In this document: positions 1 through 5,955 of the stretch, in pieces
Layout of the letters: each line of letters begins with the position of its first letter
How positions within the stretch are numbered: the first letter of the stretch is position 1
Translations under genes and position numbers: made by a program
The notes under the pieces: generated by a model
Seen by the model: the letters and a program-made list of their open reading frames with translations, nothing else
Told to the model about the DNA's origin: nothing
The model's database searches: none
NCBI GenBank assembly: GCA_902538695.1
Contig: CACBGC010000036.1
Coordinates: 1 to 7,010, forward strand
Direction: 5' to 3'
DNA: 7,010 nt
From: an uncultured Synechococcaceae cyanobacterium
GTDB taxonomy: Bacteria; Cyanobacteriota; Cyanobacteriia; PCC-6307; Cyanobiaceae

Positions 1-194
1 AAAGTTCCGATAAAAATCAAACCAGATTATGTGGCGATGTATTATTAGAGGATGTCATTTCTAAAGTATTTGCTTACACACCTGTACCAGGAGGTGTTGG
101 ACCAATGACAGTAACAATGTTACTTGTAAATACTATTTTTAGCTGGCAAAAACAATTTGGTTTATCATCAACTCTTAATGACCTTTTGCCATAA
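1..194 (+). CDS. folD: FolD, bifunctional methylenetetrahydrofolate dehydrogenase/cyclohydrolase (3' end only)
   Basis: The window opens inside this gene; the reading frame starts at base 3 and gives 63 C-terminal residues before TAA at 192-194. The peptide contains TPVPGGVGPMT (residues 26-36 of the visible part), the signature of the FolD family, followed by the usual MLLVNT-type helix and a short tail. FolD is a cytosolic enzyme that oxidises 5,10-methylene-THF with NADP+ and hydrolyses the methenyl product to 10-formyl-THF, supplying purine and formyl-Met synthesis. The N-terminal catalytic part lies outside the window and cannot be judged. crtE starts 36 bp downstream on the same strand with no visible hairpin terminator between them (only a run of nine T at 208-216), so read-through into crtE is plausible. 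Confidence 0.93.
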   Translation, partial: SSDKNQTRLCGDVLLEDVISKVFAYTPVPGGVGPMTVTMLLVNTIFSWQKQFGLSSTLNDLLP

Positions 195-220
195 AATCCA
201 AGATGAATTTTTTTTTACTG

Positions 221-224
221 AAGG
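221..224 (+). promoter_or_regulatory. Weak Shine-Dalgarno-like AAGG before crtE
   Basis: AAGG lies 6 nt upstream of the ATG at 231, a suitable distance for ribosome binding, and supports that start. It matches only part of the consensus, and most genes in this window show no such motif, so it may be chance. Confidence 0.35.
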
Positions 225-230
225 TATAAA

Positions 231-1133
231 ATGACTGAAGTTATAAATAGTATTTCTGATTTTGAAAAATATCTTAAAAAAACAAAAAAGGTTGTAGAAG
301 AAGCACTTGATTTTTCTTTGGGCCCCGAGAATCCAGAAATATTAAGAGAATCAATGAGATATTCCCTCTTAGCTGGAGGGAAAAGAATACGTCCAATTTT
401 ATGTTTAGCCTCTTGCTCACTGGCTGGCGGAGAACCATCTCTTGCAGTTCCTACTGCGGTAGCAATAGAAATGATCCATACAATGTCCTTGATTCATGAT
501 GATCTGCCCGCCATGGATAATGATGACTTGAGGAGAGGTAGGCCGACAAATCATAAAGTATATGGAGATGCAATAGCTATTCTCGCAGGCGATGCTTTAT
601 TAACAAGGGCCTTTGAAATGGTCTCTTTGAGAAGCCCTGGAGTCGATCCAAATAGATTATTAAATGTAGTTGGCGAACTATCCCTAGTTGCTGGTGCACC
701 AGGCCTAGTCGGGGGGCAAGTTGTTGATTTGGAATGCGAAGGCAAAGAAGTCGACCTTGAAACTCTTGAATATATTCATCTTCACAAGACTGGGGCTTTA
801 TTAAAGGCTTGCGTTAGAACGGGTGCGATGATCGCAGGAGCTAACGAAAAACTATTACAAGCGCTGACAACATATGCAGAGGGAATTGGTTTAGCCTTCC
901 AAATAATAGATGATATTCTTGATTTAACTTCCAGCAGTGAAAAGCTTGGTAAAACTGCCGGCAAAGATCTTTTAGCTGACAAAACTACTTATCCTAAATT
1001 ACTTGGAATGGAGGAGTCTAAGAAAAGAGCATATGATTTAGTTGAAAAAGCAAAAAAAGCAATTGAACCTTGGGGTGCAGATGCAAAGTATTTAATATCG
1101 TTAGCCGACTTTATTACAAATAGAGACAGATAA
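231..1133 (+). CDS. crtE: Geranylgeranyl diphosphate synthase (short-chain trans-prenyltransferase)
   Basis: This 300-residue protein is a complete member of the IspA/CrtE polyprenyl synthase family, whose usual length is about 300. Visible motifs, in order, are GGKRIRP (49-55, diphosphate binding), the first aspartate-rich motif DDLPAMD (90-96) followed by NDDLRRGRPTNH, GGQVVDL (161-167), the conserved HxxKTG-type segment HLHKTG (183-188), the second aspartate-rich motif DDILD (227-231) and GKTAGKDLLADKTTYP (240-255). The two Asp motifs chelate Mg2+ and bind the allylic and IPP substrates. In cyanobacteria this family member makes C20 GGPP for carotenoids, the phytyl chain of chlorophyll, tocopherol and quinones. 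Product length cannot be proved from sequence, so farnesyl diphosphate synthase is an alternative, but cyanobacterial orthologues of this type are annotated crtE. The ATG at 231 is preceded by a weak AAGG. A membrane-protein gene follows after 13 bp. Confidence 0.93.
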   Translation: MTEVINSISDFEKYLKKTKKVVEEALDFSLGPENPEILRESMRYSLLAGGKRIRPILCLASCSLAGGEPSLAVPTAVAIEMIHTMSLIHDDLPAMDNDDLRRGRPTNHKVYGDAIAILAGDALLTRAFEMVSLRSPGVDPNRLLNVVGELSLVAGAPGLVGGQVVDLECEGKEVDLETLEYIHLHKTGALLKACVRTGAMIAGANEKLLQALTTYAEGIGLAFQIIDDILDLTSSSEKLGKTAGKDLLADKTTYPKLLGMEESKKRAYDLVEKAKKAIEPWGADAKYLISLADFITNRDR

Positions 1134-1146
1134 TTATTTTTATTTT

Positions 1147-1626
1147 ATGTCTGAGTTTTTTCCCTTTTTTAATAATTCGGTTCTTTTCTGGAGCCTATTA
1201 TCCTGTTTGCTAGCTCAATTTTTTAAAATCATATTTAATTTCTTTTCAACTGGAGAGATAAGATTTGGAATTATGTTCGAGACGGGTGGTATGCCCTCGA
1301 GTCATTCCGCCTTAATAACTGGCGCTGCATCTGGTATAGGTTATGAATTAGGATTTGATAGCTCAATATTCGCATTATCAGTTGCTGTAGCACTAATAGT
1401 TATGTATGACGCAAGTGGTGTTCGAAAATCAGCTGGAATTCAAGCTGCAGAAATTAATAAACTATCAAAAAAACTAGACCCTCAATCTGAATTATTGTTA
1501 AAAGAAACCCTGGGTCATACAAAAATTGAGGTCCTGGTGGGGAGTTTTTTAGGACCATTAATCACATTACCTGGAATGTTTTTATTAGGTTCTCCTCTCA
1601 AAATATTTGATTTGATAATAAATTAA
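1147..1626 (+). CDS. DUF212 / divergent PAP2 family membrane protein
   Basis: This 159-residue protein matches the DUF212 family (B. subtilis YuiD-like, distantly related to PAP2 acid phosphatases). Family marks are GGMPSSHSA (47-55), YDASGVRKSAGIQA (87-100), a following N-K-L segment, and LKETLGHTKIEVLVG (118-132). Hydrophobic stretches at about 12-32, 53-69, 73-87 and 128-148 indicate an integral membrane protein. PSSH resembles the PSGH motif of PAP2 phosphatases, and His124 within GHTKIE may stand for the third PAP2 motif; a clear KxxxxxxRP first motif is absent, so catalytic activity is unproven. The gene starts 13 bp after crtE without an obvious ribosome binding site and is probably expressed with it, which makes an isoprenyl- or lipid-phosphate substrate a reasonable but untested guess. 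Its TAA overlaps the stop of the convergent cobB gene by 4 bp. Confidence 0.88.
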   Translation: MSEFFPFFNNSVLFWSLLSCLLAQFFKIIFNFFSTGEIRFGIMFETGGMPSSHSALITGAASGIGYELGFDSSIFALSVAVALIVMYDASGVRKSAGIQAAEINKLSKKLDPQSELLLKETLGHTKIEVLVGSFLGPLITLPGMFLLGSPLKIFDLIIN

Positions 1627-3014
1627 GAATTCTTTGAAAAAGTAATTTGGGTGGCATCTATAAAGTTTTTTGCGACTTCTGGAGAACTTGGCAAATGTAA
1701 GTGAATCCAACTTGCATGTAATTTTTCATCAAAAAAGCCTTCATTTTTGTATTCGGTTTTCCAAGATTTAATTTTCCATGGGGAAGAAAGGTTCTTCTGA
1801 TGCTCAGCTTTTCCAGAATCTAGTTCAGATAAATTATTTTCAATTTCCCAATAATGAAATTCATGTCCTCTAATTAATTGATTTTGTTTAATGATTGGAG
1901 TATCTTTTAAACCCTCAATATATCTATAACCTACTGAAAGTTTACTTTTTTTTGATCTAAAAGGGAGGATACCACTCATTTTATGATTATTACCATTTTC
2001 ATCTTTTATGAAGTCTCCTAAAATCATCATCCCTCCACACTCAGCATATATAAATCCATTTTTGCGGAATTCCCTTAACGAATTTAAGCTTTTTGTGGAG
2101 TTACTTATATGATCAGCATATTTTTCAGGGAACCCACCAGGAATAATTAAAGAAGAAGCCTCATTAGGTATTTCGTCATCATCATAAATACTCCATGAAA
2201 TCAATGGTATACCTATTTCACTCAAAAACTCCTTAGTTTCAGGGTATTGAAAATGAAAGATTTTATCTTCTGCAATTGCGATAGGTTTACTTTTGTCTAT
2301 TTTAAAATTTTTAAAATTGAAAGGATTAAACATTTTCTTTTGAGGAGATTTCAGAAATTTTATTAGAGAAAATACATCAAGATTTCTTTCGGCGAAATTT
2401 GCAAAATATTCAACATCAATTTTTTTTTCATTATCCATTGGAGATATCAAACCTAAATTAGCTTTGTTTAAAGTTATTTTTGAATCAGATGGTAAAAAAC
2501 CAAGAATTTCAATATCTTCATTTTTAAAAACTTCTTTGATTAATTTTTTATGTCTATCTGAATTAACGTTGTTAAATATAATTCCTGCTATTGACAACTC
2601 ACTATCGAAATTTCTAAAACCTCGAATAGTTGCCAAAAGAGAAGCTACTTGACCTCTAGCATTAACAATAAAAATTATTGGAGCATTGAGAAGTTTAGAG
2701 ATATTTGCCGTGCTGGAATAGGTTGTTGCCCCTAGCCCATCAAAAAGACCCATTGCTCCTTCAATTAACGAGAATTCATATTTCAATGAATGTTTAAAAA
2801 AACTTTCTTGAACCCATTCCTCACCACTTAAAAAAATATCTAAATTCCTACAAATAGGTTGGCCAATTGAGCTAAGTTGTTGTTGATCAAGATAATCTGG
2901 GCCAACCTTGAAAGTTTGAATCTTTATACCTTTTGAGAACGCCCAACAAGATATCAAAAGAGATAATGTAGTTTTACCGCTATCAGTTGAAGGAGAAGAT
3001 ATTACACAAGGCAT
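1623..3014 (-). CDS. cobB: Cobyrinic acid a,c-diamide synthase (CobB/CbiA family)
   Basis: The 463-residue product has the two-domain layout of CobB/CbiA and near-standard length. The N-terminal dethiobiotin-synthetase-like ATPase domain shows a P-loop, SSPSTDSGKTT (6-16), FKVGPDYLD (35-43) and EGAMGLFDG (85-93). The C-terminal class I glutamine amidotransferase domain starts near 245 and carries IPGGFPE (291-297), the nucleophile Cys326 in AECGGMM, RGHEFHYWE (382-390) and SWIHLHLPSSP (435-445) with the likely catalytic His438. The enzyme uses ATP and glutamine to amidate side chains a and c of cobyrinic acid (or its hydrogeno form) in cytosolic corrinoid synthesis; picocyanobacteria are known to make pseudocobalamin. 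CobQ is less likely because of length and motif detail. The ATG at 3014 begins 3 nt after the opcA stop, in the same frame, with no ribosome binding site, suggesting translational coupling. No cobalamin riboswitch is visible next to it. Confidence 0.92.
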   Translation of the reverse strand: MPCVISSPSTDSGKTTLSLLISCWAFSKGIKIQTFKVGPDYLDQQQLSSIGQPICRNLDIFLSGEEWVQESFFKHSLKYEFSLIEGAMGLFDGLGATTYSSTANISKLLNAPIIFIVNARGQVASLLATIRGFRNFDSELSIAGIIFNNVNSDRHKKLIKEVFKNEDIEILGFLPSDSKITLNKANLGLISPMDNEKKIDVEYFANFAERNLDVFSLIKFLKSPQKKMFNPFNFKNFKIDKSKPIAIAEDKIFHFQYPETKEFLSEIGIPLISWSIYDDDEIPNEASSLIIPGGFPEKYADHISNSTKSLNSLREFRKNGFIYAECGGMMILGDFIKDENGNNHKMSGILPFRSKKSKLSVGYRYIEGLKDTPIIKQNQLIRGHEFHYWEIENNLSELDSGKAEHQKNLSSPWKIKSWKTEYKNEGFFDEKLHASWIHLHLPSSPEVAKNFIDATQITFSKNS

Positions 3015-3017
3015 CTA

Positions 3018-4319
3018 TTAGTTATTCAAACCATTAAATATTTGGAGAGCTATTTTAATAGAATTTTCAAAAAGAGGACTTGTATTACCTCTACTACTGC
3101 CCAATAATTTACTAACATCGTACTCTGATGTAGAGAAAGAATTTGGAACAACTTGTTCTATTAATTCCATATTAGCCATTCCCCCTGCTTCAAGTCTCAT
3201 ACATTCTACTGATTCACAGCCAAGTATTACACAAGTGTTATTTTTTTGAACCTCACTAATTTTTGAAATCAGCCTCAATCCAATAACTTGTCCTAAGTGA
3301 ATACTGGGATTTCCCAAAGATAAGGGATTAATTGATGTAGAAATTATTTCGCCATTAATTCTTTCAAACTCTATTTTTGTTGATTCTGTATCCCTTTCAA
3401 CTCTTAGAAAAGACCAACCAAGTTTATCGCTAATCCATGAAATCAAAAACAACGCTTGAATCATATGATCTCCTGCGATATCAATGTCAATATCAGTAAT
3501 ATGATCTAAAATTGGTCTCCTCGAAGGCGGATCAAAAATCATTGCCAATGATTCCCTCCAATTTTTCAATCTAACCCAATTCAAATCATTAATAGCTTTA
3601 TTTGAGTTATTTAATTGATCTAAAACTTTTAAACATCTTTGAGGCGATCCAAGAGCAGTATCAATTATTAACCTTAGACCATAATCAGTGAAATATTCGA
3701 AGATTTCAGGCGACTCATCCAAGCTTCCATTCCACCACAACCATGAAGGTAATTCATCAATAGATAATTCATCAATTATTTTTAATCCTTTATTAGATAT
3801 TGAGGCCGATCCCCCCCTAATAACAACTAAATCCCCACAAATAGGTTGCATAGCTGGGGTATCACTTAATGGACAGTAAGCGGATACAAAAGTTTTGATA
3901 TCTGAATTTTTATTTAATGTTGGCGCTAGAGTTATTAATCTTCTTGGATTCAATGTACTTATCGTTGACTCAAAAAATTGTCCTCTAAAATCTTCAAAGT
4001 CTTTATTAGATAAATTTTCCTTCAATAAATTCAATAATTCTTCACTATTAAGTGAAGTAGTGATAGGAAGTCCTTGATCTAATATAAATTTTTTAGCAAC
4101 TTCAATTATCTCTGGACTTAAATTTCCAGTAATTGGTCCATTTACTAATCCTTTTTGAACCAAACATTGTTCTAGCCAAGCAGGCTGCCAGACCATTAAT
4201 GTGAAAGTATTAGCTCCACTATCATCTTTATCTTCTGAAATCCATAATTTATTAAGGTAATTAGAAATTTCCTGATAAGGCAGCTCTAAAGGGGTTTGTA
4301 GTGTAAGTTGAGGTTTCAT
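3018..4319 (-). CDS. opcA: OpcA, glucose-6-phosphate dehydrogenase assembly/activator protein
   Basis: The 433-residue soluble protein is recognised as OpcA from its position directly after zwf and from conserved segments: LITLAP (128-133), CPLSDTP (149-155), DLVVIRGG (163-170), LPSWLWW (190-196), FTDYGLRLIIDT (210-221), LNWVRLKNWRE (246-256) and CMRLEAGGMANMELIEQ (373-389). OpcA binds cyanobacterial G6PDH and raises its activity, controlling carbon flow into the oxidative pentose phosphate pathway; no catalytic activity is known. Seven cysteines are present (52, 149, 161, 229, 363, 368, 373); the last three form a CX4CX4C cluster in the conserved C-terminal region, a candidate redox switch since OpcA has been reported as a thioredoxin target in cyanobacteria. 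The ATG at 4319 follows the zwf stop by 2 nt with no ribosome binding site, so translation is probably coupled. The gene ends in a tandem TAA TAG before cobB. Confidence 0.93.
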   Translation of the reverse strand: MKPQLTLQTPLELPYQEISNYLNKLWISEDKDDSGANTFTLMVWQPAWLEQCLVQKGLVNGPITGNLSPEIIEVAKKFILDQGLPITTSLNSEELLNLLKENLSNKDFEDFRGQFFESTISTLNPRRLITLAPTLNKNSDIKTFVSAYCPLSDTPAMQPICGDLVVIRGGSASISNKGLKIIDELSIDELPSWLWWNGSLDESPEIFEYFTDYGLRLIIDTALGSPQRCLKVLDQLNNSNKAINDLNWVRLKNWRESLAMIFDPPSRRPILDHITDIDIDIAGDHMIQALFLISWISDKLGWSFLRVERDTESTKIEFERINGEIISTSINPLSLGNPSIHLGQVIGLRLISKISEVQKNNTCVILGCESVECMRLEAGGMANMELIEQVVPNSFSTSEYDVSKLLGSSRGNTSPLFENSIKIALQIFNGLNN

Positions 4320-4321
4320 TT

Positions 4322-5845
4322 TTAGGGTCTACGCCAGAAAATATTATCTTTTGAAATTAATTGATCTGACTCAGGAGGTCCCCATGTCATAGATTCATAA
4401 TTATAAATAGGTAACTTCCAAGGAGAATTATCCATCAATTCTATTAATGGCGTATAAAGTTTCCAGGCTGCCTCTACTTCATCACTTCGAGTAAATAATG
4501 TTGGGTCAGAAAGCATCGCATCAGCTAATAATCTTACATAGCCTTCATCTGAGGGTTCTCCAAATGATTCATCATAAGAAAATTCCATCTCAACAGGTCT
4601 TGATTTCATTCCAGAACCAGGAGATTTTACCTCAAATTTGAAAGTAGCACCTTCATTTGGCTGAATTCTAAGGACAAGTTGATTTGGGGCAGGATTTATT
4701 ATTGTTGATTCAAATAAATGAACAGGAACGTCTTTAAAAGTTAAGACTATCTCTCCAATTCTTTTAGGTAGTCTTTTACCTGTTCTCAGATAAAAAGGAA
4801 CCCCTTGCCAACGCCAGTTATCCACGAAAACTTTTGTGGCAATATAAGTTTCTGTTGTACTGTTAATATTAACACCATCTTCCTGCCTATATCCTTTAAG
4901 TCGATTTGCAATATTCCCTCCCTCTCCATATTGACCTCTTATGCAACAATTCCACGGTTCATTTTCGTCAGCAAGTTTTGAAGCTTGAAGAACCTTAGCT
5001 TTTTCATTTCTTATTGCTTCTGGTTCAAATTTTCCAGGAGGTTCCATTGCAGTAACTGCAAGCATTTGAGTCATATGATTTTGAAGCATATCCCGTAAAG
5101 CACCAGAGCTTTCGTAATAACCTGCTCTATCTTCAACACCAACTGTTTCAGATGAAGTAATTTGAACACTTGATATATAATTCCTATTCCAGATTGGTTC
5201 AAAAATAGTGTTAGCAAACCTCATAACAAGAATATTCTGAACTGTCTCTTTACCTAAATAATGATCAATCCTATAAATCTGACTTTCTTCAGCGCAATTT
5301 TGAACAATCTTATTCAATTTTTTTGCACTTGAATAATCTCTTCCAAAAGGTTTTTCAATTACTAAACGACTTTTCTTAGGGTCATCTAAAAGGCCAGCCC
5401 CTTTAAGAGCTTTACATCCACTTGCATAGAAATTCGGAGATACTGATAAATAAAATGTTCTATTCCCATGAGTAGCTTGTGTTTTATCAATTTCATTTAA
5501 TCTTCTAGAAAGCCTTACGACATGATCACTTTGTTGTAGGTCAACTGGTTCATAGAAAAGATAATTAGAAAATTGTTCCCACTCCCTTTCTTTCCCAGAT
5601 ATTTGATTTGATAACTTTTCTTTCATCTTTTCTCTAAACTCTTTATCAGTCCAAGGTCTTCTCGCACAACCGACTATTCCAAATTCACTAGGAATTCTTC
5701 TTTGCAAATAGAGTTCAAATAAGGCTGGTATTAATTTTCTATGAGTAAGGTCTCCACTAGCGCCAAAAATTACTAAACATTGTGGAGATATGACTCTTTC
5801 CTGCCGTAAACCTAATCTTAGAGGATTACTTAAAGTTGAAGGCAT
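4322..5845 (-). CDS. zwf: Glucose-6-phosphate 1-dehydrogenase
   Basis: A complete 507-residue G6PDH, the normal length for cyanobacteria. The N-terminal Rossmann fold has the coenzyme motif GASGDLTHRKL (28-38); EKPFG (164-168) and RIDHYLGKE (192-200) form the glucose-6-phosphate site, and QNHMTQ (255-260) supplies the general base. By analogy with characterised enzymes the catalytic dyad is Asp194/His257. RTGKRLP (354-360) is also conserved. The enzyme oxidises glucose-6-phosphate to 6-phosphogluconolactone with NADP+, the entry to the oxidative pentose phosphate pathway and main NADPH source in the dark. Cysteines are at 23, 60, 144, 184, 300 and 301, with none in the last 200 residues. The start at 5845 is the only plausible one: an in-frame stop lies at 5864-5866 and no closer ATG exists upstream. 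opcA follows after 2 nt. A 110-bp gap separates it from petH. Confidence 0.97.
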   Translation of the reverse strand: MPSTLSNPLRLGLRQERVISPQCLVIFGASGDLTHRKLIPALFELYLQRRIPSEFGIVGCARRPWTDKEFREKMKEKLSNQISGKEREWEQFSNYLFYEPVDLQQSDHVVRLSRRLNEIDKTQATHGNRTFYLSVSPNFYASGCKALKGAGLLDDPKKSRLVIEKPFGRDYSSAKKLNKIVQNCAEESQIYRIDHYLGKETVQNILVMRFANTIFEPIWNRNYISSVQITSSETVGVEDRAGYYESSGALRDMLQNHMTQMLAVTAMEPPGKFEPEAIRNEKAKVLQASKLADENEPWNCCIRGQYGEGGNIANRLKGYRQEDGVNINSTTETYIATKVFVDNWRWQGVPFYLRTGKRLPKRIGEIVLTFKDVPVHLFESTIINPAPNQLVLRIQPNEGATFKFEVKSPGSGMKSRPVEMEFSYDESFGEPSDEGYVRLLADAMLSDPTLFTRSDEVEAAWKLYTPLIELMDNSPWKLPIYNYESMTWGPPESDQLISKDNIFWRRP

Positions 5846-5884
5846 ATTTTTAGTATTCTTTTTTTAAAATCCTCTTTTTTTCAA

Positions 5885-5913
5885 ATATTAGCTACATATT
5901 GTGTCTAAACCAA
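5885..5913 (-). promoter_or_regulatory. Possible sigma-70-type promoter for zwf-opcA-cobB
   Basis: Within the only sizeable gap on this strand (5846-5955), the minus strand carries TTGGTT (5908-5913) and TAATAT (5885-5890) with a 17-nt spacer, about 40 nt upstream of the zwf start. The match is partial (3/6 for the -35 and 4/6 for the -10) and the region is very AT-rich, so chance matches are likely. A promoter somewhere in this gap is plausible because zwf is normally controlled separately from the photosynthetic petH gene. Confidence 0.3.
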
Positions 5914-5955
5914 AAAGTATTTAGTATGTGAAACTTAAATCTAAATATCAAAAAT

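Noticed and set aside
201..216. Run of nine T after folD as a rho-independent terminator
   Set aside because: No stable inverted repeat precedes the T run.
551..982. Two minus-strand open frames of about 65 codons inside crtE
   Set aside because: They are antisense shadows of a well-conserved gene, with no family features.
2464..4077. Three plus-strand open frames of 60-63 codons within cobB and opcA
   Set aside because: They overlap conserved coding sequence on the other strand, and their products look like random hydrophobic/Ser-rich translations.
5870..5875. AGAGGA on the minus strand upstream of zwf as a ribosome binding site
   Set aside because: It is 24 nt from the ATG, too far, and an in-frame stop at 5864-5866 rules out an upstream start that could use it.
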